NCBI GenBank assembly: GCA_027257055.1
Contig: JAPVLO010000008.1
Coordinates: 18,352,001-18,416,000 of the forward strand
Source: Cephalopachus bancanus
Taxonomy: Eukaryota; Chordata; Mammalia; Primates; Tarsiidae
Direction of reading: 5' to 3'
DNA: 64,000 nt
Position 1 is the stretch's first letter, and every line of letters begins with the position of its first letter. Made by a program: the position numbers and the translations under genes. Shown piece by piece: positions 23,788-35,120 of the stretch. The notes below the pieces were generated by a model. The model searched no databases. It had not been told where the DNA came from and saw only the letters and a list, made by a program, of their open reading frames with translations.

Positions 23788-24096
23788 GCCAGGTGTGGTG
23801 ACTCACACCTATAATCCCAGCACTTTGGGAGTTCAAGGCAGAAGGTTTGCTTGAGCCCAGTAGTTTGAGACCAGCCAGGACAACACAGCCAAGACCTCTT
23901 CTCTAAAAACAAATATCAAAAAATTAGCTGAGCGTGGTGACATGTACCTGTAGTCCCAGCTACTCAGAAGACTAAGGAGGAAGGATGGTCTAAGCTCAGG
24001 AAGTTGAAGCTGTGGTGAGCTGTGACCATACCATTGCACTCCAGCCTAGGCAACAGAGACCTTGATTCAAAAAATAATAAATAAATAATTTTTTAA
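23788..24096 (+). mobile_element. AluJ-like SINE, sense
   Basis: Dimeric Alu starting GGCCAGGTGTGGTGACTCAC with right arm CCATTGCACTCCAGCCTAGG and an A-rich tail. It lacks the local subfamily markers and resembles the ancestral AluJ pattern (GCTTGAGCCCAGTAGTTTGA), so it is an older insertion. Confidence 0.92.
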
Positions 24097-24611
24097 AAAG
24101 ACAAATTATACATGCTACCTCCTGTCAAAGACATCAAACCAGTGCTGAGTGGTGGGCAAAATATTATAAAAATAAAAATCTATTTGGATATTATAATGCT
24201 AAGGTTGAATTTTGTGTGCAGTACAATGGGATAAGAGAACACAATGTGTGAACCATTAGACTTATTGAGGGATAATATATGAGTTGAGTCCTAATATATG
24301 AGTTGAGTGAGTAGGCATTGAGTGGGCAAATGGTGATATGTGTTAGAGGTGAATTAGGAATAGATAGAATGACATTCCAGGCATGGGATATAATCTGTAC
24401 AAAGCAGGGAAACTTAATACTGTCTAATATGGTCAGCGAATTCTAAACAGGTCCATATGGCAAGAGCAGTGGGTAGGAGAAGGATGCAGTGAGGGACATA
24501 TCAGGCCTAGATTTTATAGTGTGTTAAGAATAGTATGTATTTATACTTTGCTGTAGGAAATGAGGGCATATCGAAAGAATTTTAAGTAAGGTTAAAAATA
24601 TATAAATTCAT

Positions 24612-24826
24612 GTTTTAGCCTGTGGGCTTAATCTGGCCTACCACCTGTTCTTATAAATAAAATTTTATTACAACACAGTTAAGTCCATTCATGTGCATAT
24701 TGTCTATGGCTGCTTTTGCTCTACGGTGGCAGAGTTAAGTAGTTTCCTTAAAGATAATATGGCCTGGAATGTCTAAAATAACTATCTGATTCTTTATAGT
24801 TAAAGTTTGTCAACCTCTGTTTTAGA
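24612..24826 (-). mobile_element. Nonautonomous hAT relic
   Basis: In antisense, the segment contains TAAATAAAATTTTATTACAA and ATTGTCTATGGCTGC and ends GTTTGTCAACCTCTG. This is the reverse of the family seen complete at 46851. TGTTTTAG flanks both sides (24612-24619 and 24819-24826), consistent with an 8-bp hAT duplication. Confidence 0.7.
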
Positions 24827-25549
24827 AGATTTCGCTGATGGTAACATAGATAATTAATTGGAGAGTTTTCAGTAAGATTAGAGACAAGGGAACTAGTTTA
24901 AATGCCTCCTGCAGAGATGATGAATGTCAGAACTAGTGTAGTAACAGGGACTCTCCAGAAAAGATGTGTGTTAAGGTGTTAAGGACTTGGTTGAATGCAA
25001 AACTAAGGTAAAGGCAGAAATGTAGATTAAGTGGTTGAGCCACAATCTCACTTACAAAGTAGCTAAGAAGCTGATGCGTTAGTTCTGGTTTGCACATACT
25101 GAGTTTAACTTGGAAGAACAAAAGGTGAAAATGGTGTCACTAATTTTCAATTTCATCTTAAAAATATATTGCAATTAAATACATCACAAATTTGGCTATC
25201 AGTATTTCCTTATCTGGATACTACTGGTATTTGGTTAAGACAATTGTTTTAAATTCAATCCCTCATGTTGCTGCATAATGAGTTACTGCCATCCCAGTTA
25301 GCGTGCTAGTTAGCTCTTTTTTTTTGCCTGGTGTGTCACAGAACACTTAGGTATCTTTGCGCTGTTGAGACAATCACTCTAGCCCAACTTCAGCTATCTC
25401 CCCAGTGTGGTCATCTCACAAAGATATAGCTCTGGGTCTGCCCCTTCTTCCAGTTTCTAGCCCTGTTTCTTCCAATTCTGTGTGTGATCTCTCATCCAGA
25501 TGCGTACCTCTGTGTCAGCATATAAAAAATGAGCCTATAATCTTTCTTT

Positions 25550-26350
25550 AGTTACACTCTCCTCTCAGGTTCCCTATTTTTCTGTTCTGTTGTTGGAGTG
25601 TCTTTGACAGATCCCACATCGAGGCAGTGCCACCTCCTGTTCAACTATCTGGTCAACCTCCTTTGTGTTTCCACCTTACGATGACACTGGTTCCAGCCTT
25701 CCTTACCTTTTGTTTGACCAATTGCAATAGCTTCTAAAAGGCTTTCCCATTCTTATTCCCTCCTGCTCACTCCCTTCCCGTACAGGTAACTGTCCCAAAT
25801 AACATTTGACAAATCTTATGACAGTACTGCCCACACATCTCCAGGGGTCTCTGGTGCCCACTGAAGTCTCAATCCCTCAGCCTGTTGTCCAGAAGCCTCC
25901 CTCACTGGAACTGTCAATAGCCTGACGTCTCAAGCTTTCCTTTTTCAACTCCAGAAGAATCCCTACAGCCCAGTCTTCCTTGGACACAGCCTGCATCCTC
26001 CCATCTCTGTCACTTGGCTCATGCTACCCCCACCACCCAGTGAATAGCCAAGTCTTCCTTTTCACCCATTCTTAAGGGACAACTTGGACATGGAACCACC
26101 ACTAAATTGCTCACAGACTACTCTCAGTGGAGTGTGAGGGAGATATTCTCCCTCTCTTACCTTCTAGGGTCTTTCATCTGGGCTTTTCTTTTGACCTTGC
26201 ATATACTCTAGGGATCATTTCTGTGCTCGTTTACTCTCTCCTATAAATTCCTTAAGGACAGGCAGGGTGTATTATTCAATCATAGTCTTCTACACAGCTC
26301 CTATCACAGTGACTGTTTCATAGCAGACCTTAAATATGTATTTTTGAAGC
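25550..26350 (+). mobile_element. LINE2 (L2) 3' fragment
   Basis: The stretch follows the L2 3' region: CTTCCCTCACTGGAAC-like coding remnants, TAAATTCCTTAAGGACAGGC, then TCCTATCACAGTGACTG and a 3' end near TTAAATATGTATTTTTGAAG. All frames are broken. This is an ancient mammalian insertion just upstream of the 26596 exon. Confidence 0.65.
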
Positions 26351-26595
26351 ACTTTATTATACTATCTACTCAAGAGTCATAAGAAGTTACATAGGAGAAA
26401 TGAAACAGACTCATACTATTCAAATCAAGGAATATATTAAATGAGTAAGACCAACCATTCTCTCCTAATCTGATCGGGAGCTTCTGTGCCAATTAATTTT
26501 TTTTAAAAAAGAAGAACTCATCAGTTTCCATTGGAAAGCATGGAAAGGCCCAAGGTAATATGAAGTTCCTCTGAAGCACTGCTGTTTCTCTTCAG

Positions 26596-26716
26596 GTTTT
26601 ATTGATTTCATTGTGGAACCCACCTTCACTGTGCTCACAGATATGACTGAAAAGATTGTGAGTCCATTAATCGATGAAACCTCTCAAACTGGTGGAACAG
26701 GACAGAGGCGTTCAAG
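26596..26716 (+). CDS. PDE1C: PDE1C coding exon: hydrophobic clamp and end of catalytic domain
   Basis: The exon reads GFIDFIVEPTFTVLTDMTEK then IVSPLIDETSQTGGTGQRR. The Phe of GFIDF is the base-stacking clamp residue of PDEs, and IVEPTFTVLTDMTEKIVSPL is the closing helix region of the PDE1 catalytic domain. The acceptor is GTTTCTCTTCAG and the donor is GTCAGT at 26717. The length is 121 bp, phase 1 in and phase 2 out. The residues after IDET (Ser/Thr/Gly/Arg-rich) begin the less conserved C-terminal extension. Confidence 0.97.
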
Positions 26717-28445
26717 GTCAGTCAAGAAGTTGGAGGGCTAGGGTTGGGACTGGCCTGTCCATGAGGACAGAATTCTTCTTTTGGTGGGGATTAAGGGGTA
26801 CTTCATAACGATGCTTGCCTTCTCTGCTTCTCATAAGACTCTGTCTGCTTCTTTCCTTTTCTCTGAGGAGTTAAATTTTACTAACTGTACTGTCCAGGCT
26901 TATCTGTAAGGGATGACCAGGGCCCAAATCATGACCAGCAGGTACCCAGTACCATCCCACTCCACATTTTCTCCCAGCCTTTGCTTGTGGTAGCAATTGC
27001 TTTTACTTGCTATGCCCAGACAGTCCTTGCTCCTCGTACTCCAAAAAGACAGTACCACTAATCAGAGTTCTTACCAAAAAAATGAAACTGATTTTCATTT
27101 CATTTGTGAAGTAGGGAGAAAAAACCCTGAAAAAACTTGAATTCACTTTCTGCTACCATATCACAATATCAACGGTGGGTTGGTAGTTAAAGAGTACAGG
27201 CTCTAGAGTCAGATTGCAAGGGTTAAAAATCCTGACCCCATCACTTATCAGCGATCTCAGCCAAGTTGCCTCACAATGAATTCCTCACGTTGTATTATAC
27301 ACATTATTGGAAAGAGTAAATCAATTATTCTATCTACATGAAATCCTTAGAATAGGGCCTAGCACAGAGGAAGTGCTAGCTGCAATAAAGCTAACTCTTT
27401 GTCTTTATTAGTCATACTACTGCTACTACTACTACAACTACTTCTAGTACTACAGCTTTTACTACTACTACTACTGCTACTACTACTACTTTTACTGCTA
27501 CTCTCCTTGTAAAACCTTGAGCTTTGTCCTAACAGAGAAAGAAGAGAAATGGAATGTAGAGGAAAAGAGAAACAAAGAGCAGGAAAAAGAGTAAAGACAA
27601 GAGGAGCATTAGGACAGTGAGACCCTGGGGAGGCTCCAAATGGATGGACCCTCTTGAGGTTGCTAAAAAGGAGGACAGAAGCCCCCTCCCCAAGTCCCCA
27701 CAACCCCACAGCTCTTCAGGCACTGGCTGAAACATACTGTGTTGTCTAGATAGCCTTAATTGTCATTTAGTGGGTTTGCATCTTGTCAGTTACTGCTTTA
27801 ACCACTTGGGAGCAGTAATTACTTCTTTACGGTTTTCTAGAAGGATGGTACTTTCTAGTATTTGCAATATTACTAATGTTTAAAGCATATAATATCTGTA
27901 TAAATTAAGGTATTTTGCATGATCTAGTCTCCCACAGTCTCCATGCTATCTGTGCCGCCCCATCTTCTTCCAGCAATATAAGGAAATCGTTGCTTCCTCT
28001 GGACTTGGGGATCCTGGGATCAGAGGGGCCCTGAGTGCAAGAGAAGGGTAGGAGTGGAAAGAAAGAGGACCAAGTTGCTGCATAATTTGCAAAAGTAGTC
28101 AATGTGGCAGGTGGATGAACTGTGGAATCAGAAGTTGAAGTTCAAATGGACAGTTTCCGAGAATGGAACAGAGGAAATTCATGCAAAGGGATTCTGTTTA
28201 TTGAAAAAAAGAAGAGACCAATCAGCAGAGAAGAAATATGAGGAATATTGAGAGTTTTGAGGCTGCGTGTTGATATTTTTTCTACTGAAAATACAGAATT
28301 TCCCACCAGTCACATATGGAAAATAGGATAATTTATAAGCCTCAGGGCCCATGAATTTCACAGTCATAACTTGATGAGTGCCAACCACTCCTGTCCTGGG
28401 CTTACTTGTTGGCGGATATTTTCAAATACTAACTCTCCCCTTTGA
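26717..28445 (+). other. PDE1C intron with a (CTA)n tract
   Basis: Mostly unique intron sequence. A degenerate trinucleotide tract of CTA/CTG units occupies about 27412-27500. No gene or other repeat was recognised. Confidence 0.7.
27412..27500 (+). repeat. Degenerate (CTA)n trinucleotide repeat
   Basis: About 89 bp of TACTACTACTACAAC-like units with interruptions. The poly-Ser translation on the minus strand is a composition artefact. Confidence 0.92.
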
Positions 28446-28474
28446 TGTGTGTGTGTGTTTTTTTTTTTTTTTTT
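28446..28474 (+). promoter_or_regulatory. (TG)6 T17 tract in the 3' splice-site region
   Basis: Six TG units (28446-28457) run directly into 17 T (28458-28474), followed by GGTCTTCCAG and the exon at 28485. The T run serves as the polypyrimidine tract. The same TG(m)T(n) arrangement in front of CFTR exon 9 controls exon inclusion through UG-binding protein TDP-43; an equivalent effect here is inference. Confidence 0.8.
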
Positions 28475-28484
28475 GGTCTTCCAG

Positions 28485-28660
28485 TTTGAACAGCATCAAC
28501 TCATCAGATGCAAAGCGATCAGGTGTCAAGAGCTCTGGGTCAGAGGGAAGTGCCCCACTCAACAATTCTGTCATCCCTGTTGACTATAAGAACTTTAAAG
28601 CCACTTGGACTGAGGTGGTGCACGTTAATCGGGAGAGATGGAGAGCCAAAGTGCCCAAAG
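28485..28660 (+). CDS. PDE1C: PDE1C coding exon: C-terminal linker
   Basis: After the split Ser codon the exon reads LNSINSSDAKRSGVKSSGSE, continues GSAPLNNSVIPVDYKNFKAT and ends WTEVVHVNRERWRAKVPK. A Ser-rich flexible linker is followed by the conserved TWTEVVHxNRERWRAKVP block seen at the end of PDE1 catalytic regions. The acceptor follows (TG)6 T17 and GGTCTTCCAG; the donor is GTAATG at 28661. The length is 176 bp, phase 2 in and phase 1 out, so skipping would shift the frame. Retention of the following intron would add GNVL and then a stop at 28672. Confidence 0.97.
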
Positions 28661-30738
28661 GTAATGTATTATGAGGGAAAAATCTTCCAGGATTCCTGCT
28701 CAAACTAATTCAGCACCCACTTAAAAAATAATTGCCTCCCCTGATTGATAGGTGTTGCAAATAAAGCACAATTGCTCAGGATGCAAATTCAAACTGCCGA
28801 ATATTAGGATCTACCATCTTGTGATCTTCATTATATCTATGTTCAATGCTTGAAAAAATGTGGCAGATTTCTAAGCCTCCTGACATTATGTCCTTTGTGT
28901 TATAGGTTTAAACTCCTTTTCCTAATATGAATATTTTCTGGTTTCTGCTAAACCATCTTGTCATTCACATTTTGTGTCAAGTGGCACAACTGTGAGGCCT
29001 TTGTTTCTTCTTTTACTTAAGTTAAGTTTAGCCAGTAACACCTGGTTTTGGCCATTATGTTGGACTATAAGGAACTCAGTTTTTCTTGCATGCATTTTTA
29101 TCTTCCTTTCATATTCACTATTTCCCATTACTTATTGTTCAGACTATACATCTTATCTTCTAAGATGATGGTAACTTTTGGGTAAAAACAGAACTTCCTT
29201 AAAGCAAACAATACTAAAACTCACACCAGGAAAGTTGTGGCTCTTGGTACTATCAACAGAAAAAGATGGAGATTCATGTGTTTCTTGAAAGCTTAAATTC
29301 ATTTTTTCATACATGCATTTGTGTTTATTGAACATGTACTACATGATCAGCACATGGTACATGATCATACTGAACTCTAGTTAGAGAGGCACTATGTACA
29401 CAGATAAACCTGAGATGAGGTGTCTGAAGCTGTGATGCATGGTTCTAGGGAGGGACACAGACATAGGTCGCTTAGGGAGCTTGAGGAGGTGACTGATCCC
29501 AGTGGGCTTTGTGGAAGCGTGCCTTCGACAACAGTCAATTTTTTGCTAATATCTCTCTCATGCCTATTGTGCCAGGCTGTGCCCAGTGCCAAAGGTAGAG
29601 AGATAAGTAGCAGGCATCCTTGTCCTCAAAGCTCCCAGTCTTGTGGAGAAGAAGGAGAAGGGTCATTGCTGTATAGTTTCATTCAAATGAAGAATGGGAG
29701 GTCAGTCAAGGGCTTATACTTGTCACCAGCATCTACCAGCCTGAGCTTCAGACCCACACAGGGGGCAAAAAAGACTTTCTCCCAAAACACAACATCCCAC
29801 ATTTTTATCATCACAGTGACAGCACACCAGGTGAAAAGAGGGGTGGGAATGGTGGGGAAGAACATGTTAGGGCAGTCTTGATTTCCACACATATTGGAGT
29901 GGAGGTGATGTCGTGCTTTCAGTGTAGGAGAGAAGCAACCTCTCTGCTGGAGTTATTCAAAGGACAACCACTGTGACTTGTCTACAAAATCCTGTCCAAG
30001 TGTTTTCTCATTTCAGGTGAGGCAAAGGGTTTATATTTCTGGTGCTTTTAGGGCATAATTAGACCCTTATCATTTCAGGACAGATGTTGTACCCCAAGCT
30101 AGGGAGAAAGCTAGCGCCTCTTCTATATTTTAAGTGTACCTTTAAGTACATTAAACATTTGAATTCTCCCTTTTGGCAGGCACTGCAGGCTGCCATGGCA
30201 GCTACTGCATCATCTCAAAAGAAGCACTCTCTTATAATCAATTACATTCATTACACTTGAAAATCCAATTCCTGACAACACGCAATTTAAAGAGGTACTT
30301 CAAAATAATTTGTTTGCAATTATCTGGCTTACTAAAATTACCTTCTGAAACGAATCACCTAGGGAATCATTTGACAGATGCTTTTCCAGAGGAAAACTGG
30401 CCTTTAAAAAGGACAAATAAATAAACAGCTAATGAATTTAAAATGTATTTGATACAAGAATAGAAATACTGTATGCTTAAGGTATTTGGAAGTATGAAAG
30501 GAATTGTTCCTAAACTCTGTTTGGGGCATTTGGAAAGCCATCATGTAGGAGGACTTGGAGGACACCTGGGCTTGAGACCTGAAGGAGGTGTTATATTTAG
30601 AAACAGGAAAAAGGAGAAAGGGGATGGACAAAGGCACATAATTTGGGTTATGGATATCTTTTTCTGGTGCAGTGCTTAAATATAATATATATAATATACG
30701 TATGTATACACACATGCATGCACACACACACACACACA
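28661..30738 (+). other. PDE1C intron with L2-like fragment
   Basis: Mostly unique. About 29550-29660 (TATTGTGCCAGGCTGTGCCC, then CAAAGCTCCCAGTCTTGTGG) resembles an L2 fragment in sense orientation. A CA tract at 30712-30738 borders the mariner copy. Confidence 0.5.
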
Positions 30739-31289
30739 CGAGGGGGGACCCAAAAAACTGAATTATCTATAAAAAATTGTGTATTTATTCTTACATGTTT
30801 AAACTTCAGTCACCTTCAAGGTACTCTCTGAATGATGCAATATACCTATCCAGACTTTTTTTCTACTGCTCAAAACAGTTTTTGAGCTTGTCAAATTTGA
30901 TGCCTTTTGGTGTTTCTGCTGTTTTTTGTTCAACTCTTCCACATCAGCAAAATGTTTGTTTCCTTTGAGGACTTTTTTCATTTGGGGAAAAAAAAAAAGT
31001 CGCTCGAGGAGTGTAAGGCATGGGGATCATGCCATTTTGGGTCAAAAACTGCTGAATACTCAGCACGTTACGGGCAGGTGCTCTCATAAATCACCCATCA
31101 CGAAATGGGCAAATGCATTGAAAGACTGCCTCTTCCAAAAAAACATACTGAAGCCAAACGCAACCTCTCACAACAATGCTAGCTTGTACACTGATGCCGA
31201 TGGGTTACTAGAACACTTACCTTTGGGGGGAGACTGTTCTACAAGGGGCCTGTCCTTCAAAAGATAATTTTTTGAGGGTTCCCCACTTG
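30739..31289 (-). mobile_element. Internally deleted mariner transposon, second copy
   Basis: The left end is GAGGGGGGACCCAAAAAACT and the right end, read on the minus strand, is CAAGTGGGGAACCCTCAAAA. A TA follows the right end (30739 abuts a CA microsatellite, so the left TA is altered). Its interior aligns with the 918-1774 copy along its whole length (for example CAGTCACCTTCAAGGTACTC and CTCAAAACAGTTTTTGAGCT), except that no Alu is present. A decayed transposase remnant reads LSIQQFLTQNG on the minus strand. At about 551 bp it shares the internal deletion of the first copy. Confidence 0.86.
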
Positions 31290-31309
31290 TATATATATGA
31301 AAATAGGAA

Positions 31310-32200
31310 TTACTCATGTCCTCTCCAGCCATATATAATGATAATTAAAATTCTGATGTAATTCTGTTTTATTTGCTTTACTATACCTATGTATAAGTAA
31401 AAATTTTCCCCATAAATTGAGAATATAATATAATATTGCCTTGTATTCTGATTTTCTATTTCTATCTTGGGTGCTTTTATCCTGATACTGAATATTCTGA
31501 TGTAAATGATATGTTGTATAGAACACTATAGATGAACTATTCCTTCCTACTGAGTATTTAGGTTTCCAGTTCTTAATTATTGCATATAACTTTGTCATAC
31601 AAGTTTAAAAGTCTCTGAGTTTGCTTCTGGTTCCTTATCTAGGACAGACTCCTAGCTATGGAATACCTCTGTCAAAGTACACAAAAACTTTTAAAGTTCT
31701 TGATATGTATTTTCAAATTTCTCTCAAAACACTTTTTAAACCAATTTTCTTCCTCAGTTGGAAGTAGAAGTATAGTGAGAGTGCATATTTTCCTAGACTA
31801 TTTCCTCCTCCATTTTTCCCTTTAGTATGTTTACATTCTTATTATTGATTCATAATAATTCTTTATAAATTGAGGATGATAATTCTTCACAGTTGTCAAA
31901 ATATCTTACAATTTATTTCCCAGCCCAGTTTGTCATATGCCTTTAATTTTGCTGAAGGTCTTTGTTAATATAGCTTATTTTTATTTTACTAGAGATTGCC
32001 TGTAAGTTTTTCACTGAGTTATAAGTCTCTATAAATGTAAGTATGGAATAGTATACAGTGATACTCTCTTGCAAATGCTGAAAAATGTAGTGAATTTTGT
32101 ACTCACCTCTTCATCATCATTCAGCTTTGATTAAACAATATAAGATCTGCAATCTAGATGATTATAAGTAAGTTGTTGCATTTGTGATCTGCTTATCCTT
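31310..32200 (-). mobile_element. Probable ancient antisense L1 3' fragment
   Basis: The order of faint matches (AGGTTTCCAGTTCTTAATTA, ACTCCTAGCTATGGAATACC, then AAATTTCTCTCAAAACAC) resembles the antisense 3' part of an old L1 ORF2 and 3' UTR. There is no open frame and the edges are unclear. Confidence 0.45.
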
Positions 32201-32623
32201 GAGTTTTAAAAAAATATTTGCATCAAGTTTCATCCTAACTTTATCATTTTGATACTAAGCTTTGCTAGTTTCACTGTACATTACAATAATATTTTCTTCC
32301 TTTTTGAGTTTTTAAGAAAATTTTCTGTCAGCTAGAAAACTAATATTTGACTAAAGTTTCCAGGGAGTTCCTGTGGTGTTTCTGAGTCCTTAAATGTCTA
32401 GAAGGGGCCTCCTATTGTTCTTGTATATAATTGACATGTGACTATTCAAAATTCATGTAGTCTTTTGGTTTTATCAGTTGGTCAGTTTTTCTCTTTTCTC
32501 TCCCCCACCCCAGCCCTATTGTACATTGTTTAAGTAGGCACTGCAGAAAATTATATCAAGGGATAACCAGCTTGGTACCATTTTAAAAGTCTATGGTGCC
32601 ATTATTCAGGAATGCAAATTAAA

Positions 32624-32863
32624 TCAAAAAATCAATTCCCCAAGACTGCACAGACATTCAATGTCAGGTAAAATGGGCTCTCCATCAGGAAGAATATAAT
32701 TCATGAATCGTGAGGGCTCTACTCCATCTGAAATCTTTATCTGCTTGCCATTGACATTTTCACAGTGAATCCCCATCACAGTAGTTTGGAATGGGAAGTC
32801 AAAGAAAACAGAACTAAACCCCATTGTTTGCTTTCTACTAGAATAGAAGCCTAGGAGTGCCAA
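32624..32863 (-). other. Unrecognised 79-codon ORF
   Basis: A minus-strand ORF of 79 codons includes GFSSVFFDFPFQTTVMGIHC and ISDGVEPSRFMNYILPDGEP. Its composition looks protein-like rather than low-complexity, but I do not recognise a family, and I see no splice sites or poly-A tail. It could be a processed-gene fragment or chance. Confidence 0.2.
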
Positions 32864-32869
32864 GGAGCA

Positions 32870-34136
32870 CTAAATCTAAGACCTGAAAAGTTAATTCTCT
32901 GTATGCATGCCATCAGTTGTACCTGTTAGCATGTACAGATTAACTGTGTTCTCAACTACTTTTTCTTGCTATTGGAAAATTTAATCTATACTATTAATTT
33001 CACCCCGAAAATATAAGAGAATCTGATTGTCACAGAAAAGACATACCTCCTGTTGATGTATTTTCTTTTTTCTTATTTATATTATTATTTGTTTCTGTCT
33101 ATGCATTTTGAATAGTACTACTTTGGGTACTGTATGGTTCATCACATCACTATTTCAGAGATGTGGGGCAGAAAGAGAGAAGTTGAGTAGAAAAGAGTAT
33201 TGCAGAGCCACCCACCGGAACATGACGGCTGTAAAGAAAAAAATCCTACAGCAAGACAGGCTTATATCTGATTTGATCATGATGTCAGAAGGGTTAACAT
33301 TCCTTTACTTTGACATTAATTGCCTGATAGCTATAGTTGAACAGAACTAGATTTGGTTCTGCAATGTTTTTGTGGGTTGTTTTTTTTCTGGATTTCCCAT
33401 GGAAAATTGGTCTGACTCCGTTGTCAAAAAAATTTTTCTTGCTCAGATAATATATTTTGCTCTTTTGTAGCAAAGAATTTAACTCCTTCAGTTTTCATCA
33501 AAGTTGTTTTCAACTTGAGGATATCTTGAATATTGAAAGTTTGCCATGGATTCAGCAGGGATTCTGTGAGGGAAGTATAAATTATTTACTGGAACTGATA
33601 CCAGGTTGTGAGTATGAGTGAATCCTTCTGCCCCTTATGTCAGTTTCTCTCTCCATAATAAGAATAGTCATCTTTTTACTCTCCCACATTAGTGGTAAAG
33701 AAAACTAACCATTGTCTAATGGCTGCCTCTCAGAATAAGACTTGAGAGTTTAGATACTTTCTGTATTTTATGCCAGTCTAGATTGCTGAAGATTAATGAA
33801 GTTACATACAAATAAATTTACATTAGCATAAAGGATAAATCACACCCATAGGGTGCATTTAATTTACTTAACAAATGTCAATGAGTGTATGCTATGTGCC
33901 AGGCACTGTACTAAACACTGGGAATTTGGTGATGGAGATGGTGTTTGAAATTTGTGCTCACAAACTAAAGAAGAATGAGAGGGACTTATGCTGTCCTGCA
34001 TCATACTGAGAATGCCATGTCACCATCTGCTTCTGCAAGGGCATTCTTTCACTCTTTAGTTGTACCTTTCTGTGAATGTCAGAAGACATATGATACTACA
34101 TATGCACATAATTATGTTATTTGTAAAGAAATGTTT
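32870..34136 (+). other. PDE1C intron, mostly unannotated
   Basis: The stretch is AT-rich. A short L2/MIR-like fragment (ATGCTATGTGCCAGGCACTG at about 33888) is the only recognised item. Confidence 0.5.
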
Positions 34137-34802
34137 TCTTACCTTTTTTTCTCTTTAAAATTTTTATTTTATTTTAAAGATGTGGGGTACAATTCAGGTT
34201 TAGGTATACAAGTGTTCATTATGCAGGTACCCTTGTTGATGAGGTGTGCCCCCCTAACAATTTCCCACTACTGCCATTCCCACCATACCCTAGCAGTTTC
34301 CCACTACTGCCAATCCCTCTCTTTTAGTATTATGATATTTGTCCAAGGTTCGCTTATGAGTGAGAACACATGGTACTCAGTTCTTTGTTTCTGTGATAGA
34401 TCACTCGATACTATAGAATCTAAAACCATGAAAGTTGCTGCAAAGTCCATATGTTTGTCCTTCTTTATGGCTGCATTAATATTCCATCGTGTATATGTAC
34501 CATTTTTTAAACCAGTCTAGTTTCGATGGGCAGCATGGTTGATTCCATGTTTTTTCTATTGTGAGTAGTGCTGAAATAATCATGCACGTGCAGGTATCTT
34601 TTTTGTAGAATGATTTGAGTTCCTTCAGGTATATTCCCAGTAGTGGGATTGCTGGGTCAAATGGAAGGTCAATTTCTAGTTCTTTCAGAAATTGCTACAC
34701 TGTCTTCCAAAGAGGTTTCACTATTTTGCATTCCCACCAGCAGTGTAGAAGCATTCCTTTTTCTCTGCTTCCTCACTAGCATCTGTTGTTGTTTGTTTTA
34801 TT

Positions 34803-35120
34803 TTTTATTTATTTTTATTTATTTATTTATTTAGTTAGTTATTTTTTGAGTTGGAGTCTCACTCTGTCGCCCAGACTGGAGTGCAGTGGCCGCTTCCAGT
34901 CACTGCAGCCTCGACCTGCTGGGCGCCGGCGATCCTTCCGCCTCAGCCTTCCAAGTAGCTGGAATTACAGGCATGCACTACCACGCCCGGCTGATTTTTT
35001 GGTTTATTGTAGAGATGAGGTCTCGCTGCCCAGGCGGGTCTCAAACCCGTGGGCTCAGGTAATCCACTCACCTCAGCCTCCCAAAGGCACGGGATTATAG
35101 GCTGAGCCACCAAGCCCGGC
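34803..35120 (-). mobile_element. Alu SINE nested in the L1, antisense, young copy
   Basis: Antisense dimeric Alu beginning in a T-rich tail then TTGAGTTGGAGTCTCACTCT and ending GGCTGAGCCACCAAGCCCGG. The 16-bp duplication TGTTGTTTGTTTTATT is perfect (34787-34802 and 35121-35136). Many CpGs are intact (GGGCGCCGGCGATCCTTCCG), so it is a recent member of the local subfamily. Confidence 0.96.

Noticed and set aside
27359..27709. Poly-Ser ORF
   Set aside because: It is caused by the (CTA)n trinucleotide repeat on the opposite strand.
29420..29881. 153-codon plus-strand ORF
   Set aside because: It overlaps an L2-like fragment and intron sequence, has no family motif, and no splice or promoter context.
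33975..34520. 181-codon plus-strand ORF
   Set aside because: It runs from intron sequence into the antisense strand of the L1 3' end; it is a chance frame.
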